A stretch of 64,000 nt of DNA from Desulfobacterales bacterium. Lineage in GTDB: Bacteria > Desulfobacterota > Desulfobacteria > Desulfobacterales > JAIPEE01. Below the pieces are notes generated by a model. The model was given only the letters and a program-made list of their open reading frames with translations. It had not been told where the DNA came from and did not search any database. The stretch covers positions 1 to 64,000 of the forward strand of contig JAIPEE010000001.1 in the NCBI GenBank assembly GCA_021737275.1. Direction: 5' to 3'. The translations under genes and the position numbers were made by a program. Within the stretch, counting starts at the first letter, position 1. Each line of letters opens with the position of its first letter. Of this stretch, positions 53,231 to 62,146 are shown piece after piece.

Positions 53231-54136
53231 TTATTTTCGCGGCCAGGGATGATATGCTTTGGTTTTCCAACGTCGATGAGCCCATAACCACTGCTCCGGA
53301 TATCGTCTGATAAATGTTTCAAGCACGTGGTTATAATACGCTGTATTTTTTTCGATGTCTTTTGTTTGATCACCTGTTTTGATCAACGGTATCTCTTTAC
53401 CAAACTCAACCATAAACCCTGATCCGGTTCTGACCAGCATTACCGGAATTACAGGTGCGCCTGTTTTAAGAGCGATCGTCGCAAACCATTTATTCGTAAA
53501 CGCGCTTCGCCCGAAAAAATCAACAAAACAGCCATCATACCAGTCAACATTCTGATCCAGCAGTATGCCGACAATACCCCTGTTTTTCAACCCGGAAAAG
53601 ATCTTCCGCATGGCACGTTTTGCCGGAATCATATTAGCGCCATAGCGACCCCGTAAATATTTAAAAAACTCATCAAGCGGCTTAAAATCCAGGGGACGAT
53701 AAACGATACCGGCCTGAAGTCTTGTTTTCATGGCAATAAAAGCCGGAACCAGCTCCCAGTTGCCAAGATGGCCTGCCAGTACCAGCACACCCTTTTGTTT
53801 ATCGGATGCTGACAGAAGGTTGGAAAGCCCCCTGATCTCAAAGTATCGGTCAATTTTTTTCTCATCAAGATTCATTGACCAGGCTATTTCAAATAAAATC
53901 ATTGAAAGGTTCTCAAACACGCGCCTGGAAAGCGTATTAATCTCACTAACGGTTTTTTCTCCGGGAAAGGATTGTAACAGGTTGTCTGTCACTATGTTAC
54001 GATGATTTCTATCAATGCGATACCATATCATACCTATAAAAATACCGATCTTTCTTCCCCATTTTAAAGGAATAAGATTCAGTATACGAAAAAAAACTAT
54101 GATTACCTTGAAAGCTGTTTTATGATAATTAAACAT
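53231..54136 (-). CDS. lpxL: Kdo2-lipid A late acyltransferase
   Basis: Inner-membrane-associated acyltransferase that adds a secondary acyl chain to lipid A. The 301-residue chain has an N-terminal hydrophobic anchor (VIIVFFRILNLIPL), RNIVTDNLLQSFP, the catalytic HxxxxE-type motif in VLAGHLGNWELVPAF, and GIVGILLDQNVDW. LpxL, LpxM and LpxP are not separable by eye. It precedes waaF by eight bases. A gap of 125 bases separates it from lptF and could hold an internal promoter. Confidence 0.9.
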   Translation of the reverse strand: MFNYHKTAFKVIIVFFRILNLIPLKWGRKIGIFIGMIWYRIDRNHRNIVTDNLLQSFPGEKTVSEINTLSRRVFENLSMILFEIAWSMNLDEKKIDRYFEIRGLSNLLSASDKQKGVLVLAGHLGNWELVPAFIAMKTRLQAGIVYRPLDFKPLDEFFKYLRGRYGANMIPAKRAMRKIFSGLKNRGIVGILLDQNVDWYDGCFVDFFGRSAFTNKWFATIALKTGAPVIPVMLVRTGSGFMVEFGKEIPLIKTGDQTKDIEKNTAYYNHVLETFIRRYPEQWLWAHRRWKTKAYHPWPRK

Positions 54137-54261
54137 ATTTTTTTATAAAATTTTAATATAAATCATTACGATAAGGCCTTAACTGAACCGAGACCTATAA
54201 CGATTGATCATTTTTATGTCAATACATTCAAATCATATCGTTTGCAAAAAATATTGTGCCA

Positions 54262-55452
54262 TCATGCTTTTCCAGATCCCGATTTAAAAAACCTTGCCGT
54301 TACGATTGCAAAAGCTTTAGATAAATAAGCAAAATCAACCGGCTGGTCTTTAGCTGCCCTGATCAGCATATAAATACCAATGGTACCCATAACAATGTTG
54401 GGAACCCACATACCAATTATTGGCGGGTATACACCTGCTTCCCCAAATACAAGACCTGTTGAAAGCAACAGGTAATATAAAAGAAATAGAGCGATGCCAA
54501 TCATAATACCAAAGGACTGCCTTCTTGTTTTTGACTTGGTTCCCAGGGGAAGTGCCAGGATACCCAATGCAAAACATGCAAACGGGATAGAAAACTTTTT
54601 ATGCCACTCAAGCAGTGCAGAATAATAGCGATCATCCTTTATTTTACTTTTTTGAATCATCTGCCTGAGTTGAGGCAGGCTCATTTCACTCTCATCTATG
54701 GGTTCATGACTAGCCTGATTCAGACGCTTCTGTAAATCCAGATTCAAATCATAGGTCTCAAAATCAATTGCGTTAACGGTCCTGCTTTCAGGGTCCACCT
54801 GGTTGATTGAGCCATGTTCAAGTCTCAGGTGGAAAAGCCCTGTTTCCTTGTCACTGAACATTCTGCCCTTTGGTGCAATTACGGTTATGGCACGGCTTTT
54901 TTCCCTGTGATCCTCAATAAAAATATCCTTGAGTACTTTACTCTTTATATCGATCTCATTGACATAAATCATGACACCTTTAAAACTGTCATTAAATGTC
55001 CGGGCCTTTATACCGATATCAACATTAGAAGCCGCCGCTTTAACCGCAACCGTCCTTAATGAAGTTTTACTCCAGGGGAGCCCATAAACACTCATCACTG
55101 CAGTTAAAACAGTCCCGATGAAGCAAAACATCAACACCGGCGGCAGAAGGTTGTACAGACTGGCACCACCCGCCTTAAGTGCCATAATTTCATTATCATT
55201 TGAGAGTCTTAAAAATGTCAAAAGAACAGACATCATAACCGACATAGGAATAACAAAGACCAGAAAGTAGGGCATAAAAAACAGAATCATTTGAAAAATA
55301 ACAAAAAAACCGACTTTATAGTTAACAATCATGTTTGTAATTTCAAGGATTTTGGATAGTAAAAAAATAAATGTAAAAAATATTACATTTAATACAAATG
55401 GTGGTATCATCTCCCTGAAAATATAACGATTAATTATTGAATTGGTTCTCAT
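54262..55452 (-). CDS. lptF: LPS export permease LptF
   Basis: Inner-membrane subunit of the LptB2FG transporter, which extracts LPS for delivery to LptC/LptA. The YjgP/YjgQ pattern is clear: IINRYIFREMIPPFVLNVIF, three N-terminal helices, FLRLSNDNEIMALKAGG at the coupling region, a periplasmic jellyroll (KGVMIYVNEID, LRLEHGSINQVD), and three C-terminal helices (FGIMIGIALFLLYYLLL). 396 residues. The start motif fits LptF better than LptG. Its partner lptG lies 2.5 kb upstream in the same operon, separated by waaA and lpxK. Confidence 0.9.
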   Translation of the reverse strand: MRTNSIINRYIFREMIPPFVLNVIFFTFIFLLSKILEITNMIVNYKVGFFVIFQMILFFMPYFLVFVIPMSVMMSVLLTFLRLSNDNEIMALKAGGASLYNLLPPVLMFCFIGTVLTAVMSVYGLPWSKTSLRTVAVKAAASNVDIGIKARTFNDSFKGVMIYVNEIDIKSKVLKDIFIEDHREKSRAITVIAPKGRMFSDKETGLFHLRLEHGSINQVDPESRTVNAIDFETYDLNLDLQKRLNQASHEPIDESEMSLPQLRQMIQKSKIKDDRYYSALLEWHKKFSIPFACFALGILALPLGTKSKTRRQSFGIMIGIALFLLYYLLLSTGLVFGEAGVYPPIIGMWVPNIVMGTIGIYMLIRAAKDQPVDFAYLSKAFAIVTARFFKSGSGKA

Positions 55453-55509
55453 ATAGTCCGTACTTCCTGTTAATCAGGCTTCGGAATGTAATGCTTTATT
55501 TATTATCAA

Positions 55510-56640
55510 TTACAGTTCTTTAACTTTTTTACTTATAAAGTTCTTAAATTTTTCAGTATCAGCCTTCATCTCAATATCAATACCTATTACAAAAAGTTCA
55601 ATTGGCCAGTCAGTTCTGCCTACGACTCTGGCAAAATCTTTTTCTGTCGTTATAATAGTTTCTGCGCCGGTTTTTTTTGCTGCCGTTAAAATATCCGTCA
55701 AATCTTTTTCTGAATACCGGTAATGGTCTGAAAATAATTTTTTGCCTGATATATTGCACCCAAAGCCTGTAATCATATCAACAAAATCACTGTTTTTAGC
55801 AATCCCTGAAAACACAAAAACCGTTTTATCCCTTAAAAAATGGAATGGCTCAACTTCACTGTCAAATGATGCCTGTACTTCTTCAGAAAGGCCTCTTTTT
55901 ACAATAAAACAGGCCCTTGGTTTATGAAAAGACTTGAAAACTTCAATATTATGAGAGACGTGCTTATGTATCTGTTTAACGGCAGAATTGTTGTCTTCAG
56001 ATCGTGTTAATACGATTGCACCGGCCCTATCAAGTGAGGAAGCAGGTTCCCTCAGGGCTCCCCTAGGTAACATATGACCATTTCCAAAAGGATGGCCGGC
56101 ATCCATCAAAACTATATCCAGATTACGGAAAAGCTTTCGATGCTGGAATCCGTCATCAAGTAAAATTATATCCGGATTAAATTTCTTTATGGCCAGCATG
56201 CCGGCATCAAATCTACTCTGACCGACAATGACAGGTACACCACTTAACCGGACGGCCATCATATAGGGCTCATCGCCGGCCGCGTCCGGTGTAATCAAAA
56301 TATTTTTCCCGTCAGTCACAATTGCACCTTTTTTTTCAGCGCGTCCCCCGTACCCTCTGCTCAGAATCGCAACTGAATAATCAAGCTCTTTCAACAACGC
56401 TGCCATATAGATTGTCATAGGCGTTTTTCCGGTACCGCCTGCCGTAATATTTCCTATGGAGAAAACAGGACACGTAAGCCGTTTTTTTCTGAAAATACCC
56501 GAATCATGACAGAACTTAACTGTTCTGACGGCAGCAGCGTATCCTTTCGACAATGCCGACAGAGTTGCACCGGTTAAAAAAGGGACATCCGCTGTATTTC
56601 CGGTTATGATCTGTTCAACTTTTTCCCTGAAACTGCTCAT
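55510..56640 (-). CDS. lpxK: Tetraacyldisaccharide 4'-kinase
   Basis: Membrane-associated kinase that makes lipid IVA. The 376-residue protein has the P-loop SIGNITAGGTGKTPMTIYMA (about residues 61-80), SRGYGG, AGDEPYMMAVR, and the catalytic-site stretch ILLDDGFQHRKLFRNLDIVLMD. Its start overlaps the waaA stop by 26 bases, indicating coupled translation. The gene order waaA-lpxK within the Lpt genes is consistent with one operon. Confidence 0.95.
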   Translation of the reverse strand: MSSFREKVEQIITGNTADVPFLTGATLSALSKGYAAAVRTVKFCHDSGIFRKKRLTCPVFSIGNITAGGTGKTPMTIYMAALLKELDYSVAILSRGYGGRAEKKGAIVTDGKNILITPDAAGDEPYMMAVRLSGVPVIVGQSRFDAGMLAIKKFNPDIILLDDGFQHRKLFRNLDIVLMDAGHPFGNGHMLPRGALREPASSLDRAGAIVLTRSEDNNSAVKQIHKHVSHNIEVFKSFHKPRACFIVKRGLSEEVQASFDSEVEPFHFLRDKTVFVFSGIAKNSDFVDMITGFGCNISGKKLFSDHYRYSEKDLTDILTAAKKTGAETIITTEKDFARVVGRTDWPIELFVIGIDIEMKADTEKFKNFISKKVKEL

Positions 56641-57922
56641 ACGTATTAATAATTTCCTGCATTGTATTATTTACAGCACCTTTATTTGTATTAAATACCC
56701 GAAAGGCCTGCCTTCCCATCTCCCGGGCCTTATCGCTATCATTGAGCAACATTACTGAAGACTCATATAGTTCTGATGAATCTTTAACCTGCTTGCCGCC
56801 CACACTTTCCAGAAGCAGCTTAACCGGCTCTGAAAAATCACTCATATCCGCGCCAAATAATACCGGCTTTGCAAAAGCTGCCGGTTCAAGAGGGTTATGG
56901 CCGCCCCGTTTGCACAAACTACCACCAATAAAAGTAACATCTGCCAAGCTATAGAGCTTTCTCAAGATACCCATCGTATCAATAACAACAACTTTCCGGG
57001 GTCCGGAAATATTTTCTAGCTCTTTCATTGCTGATACTTTAAAGCCGCCTGATCTGAATTTTTCACAAAAAACACCCGCGTGATCAGGATTTCTCGGGGC
57101 AATTATCAGCAGCAGATTATCCACCTCTTGTTCTATCTGAGTATAAGCGTTATACAGCTCCTGAAGTTCACAACGGTGAACACTACCGGCCACCAAAATT
57201 TTCTGATTGGGTTCTATCATCAGTCTTTTTTTTAAAGCGTTCAGCTCTTCATCATTAAATTCCGTGCCCGGCTGATCAAACTTGATATTACCTGTAACAG
57301 CAATACGTTCCTTTTCTAACCCCAATCCGCAATAACGAGTTGCATCATCTCTTGTTTGCGCACATATTTTTGAAAAACATGAAAAAACAGCCTTTGAAAA
57401 ACCGGCAAATCGCCTGTATCCATTATAGGATCGCTCTGAAAGACGTGCATTTGTAAGTATGACCGGCGTATTGCGATATTTCATGTCGAACAGAAAGTTG
57501 GGCCAGATATCTGACTCAACTAATACTACCAGATCAGGCTTAACCTGGTTTACAATTTTTTTAACTGAAAAGTAGATATCATAAGGAAAGAAAAAAACAG
57601 CATCTGCAATCTTTCCATACTTTTTTTCAGCCATATCAAAACCTGTTTTTGTCGAAGCGGAAAAAAAAAGCGGGCGCCCCTTGAAATGATGAGAAATTTT
57701 TTGAACAAGCGGCTCAGCGGAAAGCACTTCACCGACAGAAAGGGCATGCACCCAGATCGGCCTGTCCGCACTTTTCTCCCTGACTTTACAGGGCAAGGGT
57801 TTCAGGCCTAGTCGATGCAATACGGTTGCTCGCCGCTTATGAGAAAAAATACAAACAGGAATAAGTACCGGAAGAGAGAGAACCAGTCCTGCAATACTTA
57901 AAATATTATATACGGCAATCAA
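56615..57922 (-). CDS. waaA: Kdo transferase
   Basis: GT30 enzyme that attaches Kdo to lipid IVA at the inner membrane. An N-terminal membrane anchor (VYNILSIAGLVLSLPVLIPV) is followed by PIWVHALSVGEVLSAEPLV with the catalytic Glu. Further on are RNTPVILTNARLSERSYNGY, VTGNIKFDQPG and GGSLCKRGGHNPLEPAAFAKPVLFGA. The 435-residue length is normal. A TTG start eight bases after AAGGG is used. Whether it adds one or two Kdo residues cannot be read from sequence. Confidence 0.95.
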   Translation of the reverse strand: MIAVYNILSIAGLVLSLPVLIPVCIFSHKRRATVLHRLGLKPLPCKVREKSADRPIWVHALSVGEVLSAEPLVQKISHHFKGRPLFFSASTKTGFDMAEKKYGKIADAVFFFPYDIYFSVKKIVNQVKPDLVVLVESDIWPNFLFDMKYRNTPVILTNARLSERSYNGYRRFAGFSKAVFSCFSKICAQTRDDATRYCGLGLEKERIAVTGNIKFDQPGTEFNDEELNALKKRLMIEPNQKILVAGSVHRCELQELYNAYTQIEQEVDNLLLIIAPRNPDHAGVFCEKFRSGGFKVSAMKELENISGPRKVVVIDTMGILRKLYSLADVTFIGGSLCKRGGHNPLEPAAFAKPVLFGADMSDFSEPVKLLLESVGGKQVKDSSELYESSVMLLNDSDKAREMGRQAFRVFNTNKGAVNNTMQEIINTYEQFQGKS

Positions 57923-57959
57923 TACTTAACCCTTTTTAAATTTGCAGATAAACCGTTTA

Positions 57960-59036
57960 TTACTCTGCGTGTAAAAGAACATAGGCACTCAAGCTGATAA
58001 AAATCAGATTCGGTATCCAGACAGCTACCAGCGGTGGTAAAATTTCGCCATATCCGAGTGACACACAAAAGCTGTAACTTATCCAGTACAGGAAAGTTAT
58101 GCCCAGTCCACCAGCTATTGCCAGGGGAAGCCCTTCCTTCACCTTTCGGCCTGCAGCAACACCTATACCCATGATACTCATAATAATACATGCAAAGGGA
58201 AGTGCTACCTTGGCCTGCAAATCAACAAAATAGGCAGTTGCATCATAGCCTTCTGTTCTGATTTTTTTTATATATGACTTAAGTTCCCAAAAGCTCATCT
58301 CTTCAGACTTTTTTACAACACGCATTAAATCATCCGGCATAAAGTTAAGTTTAACTTCCTTATGAACATAAGATTTAATCTGATTAGCCGGATCATTCCC
58401 TGTTATCCGCTGCTCAATTAAATCATTCAGTTTCCATACACCTTTTTCATACGATCCCTTTTCAGCATCCATTCTTTTATTAAGCCTGAATTTATCGTCA
58501 AATTCATAAACCGTAATACCAAAAATATCTTTTGTCTTGGGTTCATAATATTTGATATGCGTTATAGATCGATTATCTTTAATCCAGATATTTTTTTCCT
58601 TTGATGAAATAGCAGACGATTTTTTGACCTCTGAATGCCATATTTTGTTGGCATGTACCGTAAAAAAAGGGACGATTGCTTCAGATATAAAAAATAGAAG
58701 AACAGTTCCCACAATACCAATTGCCAATACCGGTTTTAGCAGATAATAAAGGCTGACGCCGCTGCTTTTCAATGCTACCAGTTCATTATTTTTATTTAAT
58801 AATCCGAAAACAATCAGCGTGGATAACAATATGCCGACAGGGATAATCTGAGCAATAATAAACGGTATTTTATAGAAAAAAAATGTTCCCGCCCGAAAAA
58901 TTGATAAATTTGCTTCCATAAAATCATCAATTTTCTCAAAAAAATCAACAGCCACATAAACACCAACAACAAGTATCAGGATAATTGCAAAAAATCGGGC
59001 AATTTCTTTTATCAGATATTTGTAAATAATTGTCAT
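57960..59036 (-). CDS. lptG: LPS export permease LptG
   Basis: The second YjgP/YjgQ permease, 358 residues. YLIKEIARFFAIILILVVGVY and AVDFFEKIDDFMEANLS match the LptG start. NKNNELVALKSSGVSLYYLLKP is the coupling region, a periplasmic beta-rich domain follows (SITHIKYYEPKTKDIFGITV), and three C-terminal helices complete the fold. It pairs with the LptF encoded downstream. LptB, LptC and LptA are not in the window. Confidence 0.9.
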   Translation of the reverse strand: MTIIYKYLIKEIARFFAIILILVVGVYVAVDFFEKIDDFMEANLSIFRAGTFFFYKIPFIIAQIIPVGILLSTLIVFGLLNKNNELVALKSSGVSLYYLLKPVLAIGIVGTVLLFFISEAIVPFFTVHANKIWHSEVKKSSAISSKEKNIWIKDNRSITHIKYYEPKTKDIFGITVYEFDDKFRLNKRMDAEKGSYEKGVWKLNDLIEQRITGNDPANQIKSYVHKEVKLNFMPDDLMRVVKKSEEMSFWELKSYIKKIRTEGYDATAYFVDLQAKVALPFACIIMSIMGIGVAAGRKVKEGLPLAIAGGLGITFLYWISYSFCVSLGYGEILPPLVAVWIPNLIFISLSAYVLLHAE

Positions 59037-59080
59037 TATATAATAGTTCTCACAATATGGTCCTGTTATCCGCTTAAATC

Positions 59081-59644
59081 TTATCTGACAATTTTAAGCT
59101 TTGCAGGATCACGCATTGTTTTCAGTATCTCAATACTGGTTTTCAAACCTTTGTTTATTCGGCACATATCAATTGCCATACTAACAATCTGGGCTACAGC
59201 CTGAACAAAATTCACATCTTCGAGGGTAAAATCCCATAACTCTGCCGTGTATACACGTAGAGCACCCATAACATTGCCATGCAACGTGAGAGGGACGGAC
59301 ATGATTGAAGCAATACCCTCTTTCACCGCCTCTTCCGGATATTGAATTCGGGGATCGTCAGAAACATTATGGATGGCAACCGGTCCATCTTTAAGAGAAT
59401 CGGCAATGGACTTTAGTGAACTGACAGGCCCTTTATTAACATAATCATCACTGAGGCCCGAGGAACCGGCAACCACTAATTCATCAGACTTTCTGTCCAC
59501 AAGAAACAGCATACATCCCTTAACTTTCATGGCCCTTCTGACACTTTCAACTGTCAGTAAAACCACATCTTCAGGATCCTTAGTCTGTGAAACAGCTTCG
59601 GTAATTTTTCTTAATGTCTCATAGTTAATCAGCTGTTTTTTCAT
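59081..59644 (-). CDS. GAF-domain protein
   Basis: A 187-residue soluble protein made of one GAF domain (about 15-160): LRKITEAVSQTKDPEDVVLL, KGCMLFLVDRKSDELVVAGSSGLSDDYV, IASIMSVPLTLHGNVMGALRVYT. No output domain is attached. GAF domains bind small ligands such as cyclic nucleotides or haem. AAAGGAGG gives it the strongest ribosome site of the operon. Its place between msbA and lptG is unusual and suggests a ligand-sensing accessory for LPS export or simply a co-regulated regulator; both are inference. Confidence 0.88.
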   Translation of the reverse strand: MKKQLINYETLRKITEAVSQTKDPEDVVLLTVESVRRAMKVKGCMLFLVDRKSDELVVAGSSGLSDDYVNKGPVSSLKSIADSLKDGPVAIHNVSDDPRIQYPEEAVKEGIASIMSVPLTLHGNVMGALRVYTAELWDFTLEDVNFVQAVAQIVSMAIDMCRINKGLKTSIEILKTMRDPAKLKIVR

Positions 59645-59692
59645 GGTTACCTCCTTTCAATATTTGCGGTTTATGCCAGATAAAATTTCTAT

Positions 59693-61450
59693 TTAGCTTA
59701 CAACCATTTCTCCATCTCCGAACTGCATCTCAACAAGCTTATAATACTGGCCTTTTAATTCAAGCAGCTCTTCATGTGTACCCTCTTCTACAATTTTGCC
59801 GCCAACCATAACCAGCACCCGGTGGGCATAACTGATGGTCGAAAGCCTGTGCGCAATTACAAAAGTGGTTCTACCCGTCATTAAATTTTCAAGGGCTTTT
59901 TGAACCAGCATTTCTGCCTCGGTATCAAGGGCGGATGTTGCTTCATCCAGGATGAGAATCGGGGTATCCTTTATCAGGGCTCTAGCAATACATATACGCT
60001 GTTTTTCTCCGCCCGATAGCCGGCCGCCGAGTTCACCAATTACCGTATCAAAACCATCACTGAAGTGTTGAACAAAATCATATGCATAAGCTGCCTTCGC
60101 CGCCTGCATGATCTCTTCTTCAGATGCATCCTGGTTTCCATAAGCAATATTGTTTCTGATCGTATCATTAAAAAGAATGGTATCCTGAGTTACAATTGCA
60201 ATCTGACTACGAAGAGATTTAACGGTAAGCTCCCGGATATCAATGCCGTCTATGGTAATGGCACCATCGGTTACATCATAAAAACGAGGAATAAGGTTTA
60301 CCATTGATGTTTTCCCGCCACCGCTCATACCGACTAAGGCAACGATCTCTCCGGGTTTTACATCCAGATTGATATTTTTGAGTACCATGTCTTTGTCATA
60401 ACGCAGACTTACATTTTTGAATGCCACTCTATGGTTTTCATGTTTTAATACTTTTGCATCCGGCAACTCGATAATATCGGATTTTGTTTCAAGAATATCA
60501 AATATTCTGTCTGCCGAAGCCAGCCCTTCCTGAACAGCGTTATTAAGATGGCTCAGTTTTTTTACCGGATCATAAAGCATCAAAACGGCTGTCAGAAAAG
60601 CCATAAAGGTACCGGGTGTTGAAGTTCCGGCCATTACGCGAGACCCGCCAAACCAGATTATAAATGCGATTCCAAGCCCCCCCAAAAACTCCATTACCGG
60701 AGATGACAGGGATCTGACAATGGCTGATTTCATCGTTAAATTAAAAAGGTGTTCATTTTTTTTAGCAAACCGCTTTTTCTCATGGTGCTCCATGCCGAAT
60801 GCTTTGACAATTTTATTGCCGAAAAATGTTTCATGAAGAAAAGAGTTCATCTCCGCCATTGTTTCCTGGCAGCCGGTGCTCACTTTTCTTATTTTTCTTC
60901 CGAAATGGACGATCGGCAAAAAGGCAACCGGCAGAACAAGAAATGCAAACATGGCCATCTTCCAGTCCATATAAAAAATTACACCCGTCAAACCGATAAT
61001 GGTAAAGCAGTCCCTCAGTAACGATGTGACCGCATTGGAAACCATAGATTTGACTATATTCACATCATTAGTGATACGAGACATTAAAACACCGGTTTTT
61101 TCCCTGTGAAAAAAAGAGAGCGGCAAATCCTGAATGTGGTTATAAAGGTTTTCCCTGAATTTCCGGATAACCCCTTCACCGACATAGTTCATCAAGTATT
61201 CCTGACCATAGTAAGCCAAACCTCTGAAAAAAAACAGGAGAACAACCAGTATTGGAATTAACTGCAGTTTGGATGTATCCTGATTAACAAAAATATCATC
61301 CATAACCGGCTTGACCATATAGGCCGTTGCCGAAGATGTGGCCGCAACCACAATCATGCACGCCATGGCAACAGCAAGCCTGCGCCAGCTGTGTTTTATC
61401 ATTACAAAAATTTGTCTGTGCCGTTCTGTAAAAAACTTTTTTGATTTCAT
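59693..61450 (-). CDS. msbA: Lipid A/LPS flippase, ABC transporter
   Basis: A 585-residue half-transporter that flips core-lipid A across the inner membrane as a homodimer. Six membrane helices occupy about the first 320 residues (TSSATAYMVKPVMDDIF, SFFHREKTGVLMSRITNDVN). The nucleotide-binding domain has the Walker A GMSGGGKTSMVN (about 373-384), the Q-loop region, the signature LSGGEKQRICIARAL (about 480) and the Walker B ILILDEATSALD. The position between lpxB/DUF374 and lptG/waaA supports MsbA over a generic exporter. Confidence 0.94.
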   Translation of the reverse strand: MKSKKFFTERHRQIFVMIKHSWRRLAVAMACMIVVAATSSATAYMVKPVMDDIFVNQDTSKLQLIPILVVLLFFFRGLAYYGQEYLMNYVGEGVIRKFRENLYNHIQDLPLSFFHREKTGVLMSRITNDVNIVKSMVSNAVTSLLRDCFTIIGLTGVIFYMDWKMAMFAFLVLPVAFLPIVHFGRKIRKVSTGCQETMAEMNSFLHETFFGNKIVKAFGMEHHEKKRFAKKNEHLFNLTMKSAIVRSLSSPVMEFLGGLGIAFIIWFGGSRVMAGTSTPGTFMAFLTAVLMLYDPVKKLSHLNNAVQEGLASADRIFDILETKSDIIELPDAKVLKHENHRVAFKNVSLRYDKDMVLKNINLDVKPGEIVALVGMSGGGKTSMVNLIPRFYDVTDGAITIDGIDIRELTVKSLRSQIAIVTQDTILFNDTIRNNIAYGNQDASEEEIMQAAKAAYAYDFVQHFSDGFDTVIGELGGRLSGGEKQRICIARALIKDTPILILDEATSALDTEAEMLVQKALENLMTGRTTFVIAHRLSTISYAHRVLVMVGGKIVEEGTHEELLELKGQYYKLVEMQFGDGEMVVS

Positions 61451-61460
61451 AAATTGGACT

Positions 61461-62144
61461 CTATTTTATCTTATGGCCGAAATATTCATCAGCTTCTGTT
61501 GTAATTTTATTCAGTTCTGCTTCCAGTTGAAGCAGGGTCTCCCGTTCTTGAGATACATCAGTGTCTTTGGAAATATAAATAGGGTCACTATAAATTACCC
61601 TGCATGTTGTAAATGGGTAGGGAAATATAAATCTATCCCAGCTTGCAAACACCTTCATTTTTTTAGCGCTATAGGTTACCGGGATTATTGGATAGCCGGT
61701 CTTCCCGGCAAGCATGATAATACCCGGCTGAACTTTGAATCTTGGTCCCTGGGGCCCATCCGGCGTAATTGCAGCCGGACGTCCTTCTTCCTTTACAATC
61801 TTGATTAACTGCGCCAATGCGCGTAATCCGCCACGCGTAGTAGACCCCCGAACTGGTTGATTGCCCAGCCGTTTTAAAATCCGGGCAGCAATCTCTCCAT
61901 CATCAGACTGGCTTACCAGTGTTGCTGCGCCCATATTCCGGTGTAAATGGATACCCATCAGCAGTCTGGAGTGCCAGGCACCGGCAATAAACCGCTTACT
62001 TTCAAAAAGGTTACGTACTTTTTCAAACCCTACAGATTCAATCCTGAGCGTACAAAATATCATATCAAATATAAGCTTACCGAAAAAACCGATCAGTTTC
62101 CACTTAAACTCAATAAGCATATCTCTTAATTTGATACTTGTCAT
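61461..62144 (-). CDS. DUF374 lysophospholipid acyltransferase-family protein
   Basis: A 227-residue protein starting MTSIKLRDMLIEF, whose ATG comes two bases after the lpxB stop; a longer frame would overlap lpxB by 130 bases. It has the acyltransferase-like block FIAGAWHSRLLMGI with an HS in place of the usual HxxxxD. It continues with LVSQSDDGEIAARILKRLG, RGSTTRGGLRALAQLI and AAITPDGPQGPRFKVQPG, the DUF374 signature. Members lie in lipid A or Kdo operons and may acylate LPS precursors. The altered motif makes the reaction uncertain. Confidence 0.88.
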   Translation of the reverse strand: MTSIKLRDMLIEFKWKLIGFFGKLIFDMIFCTLRIESVGFEKVRNLFESKRFIAGAWHSRLLMGIHLHRNMGAATLVSQSDDGEIAARILKRLGNQPVRGSTTRGGLRALAQLIKIVKEEGRPAAITPDGPQGPRFKVQPGIIMLAGKTGYPIIPVTYSAKKMKVFASWDRFIFPYPFTTCRVIYSDPIYISKDTDVSQERETLLQLEAELNKITTEADEYFGHKIK

Positions 62145-62146
62145 AC

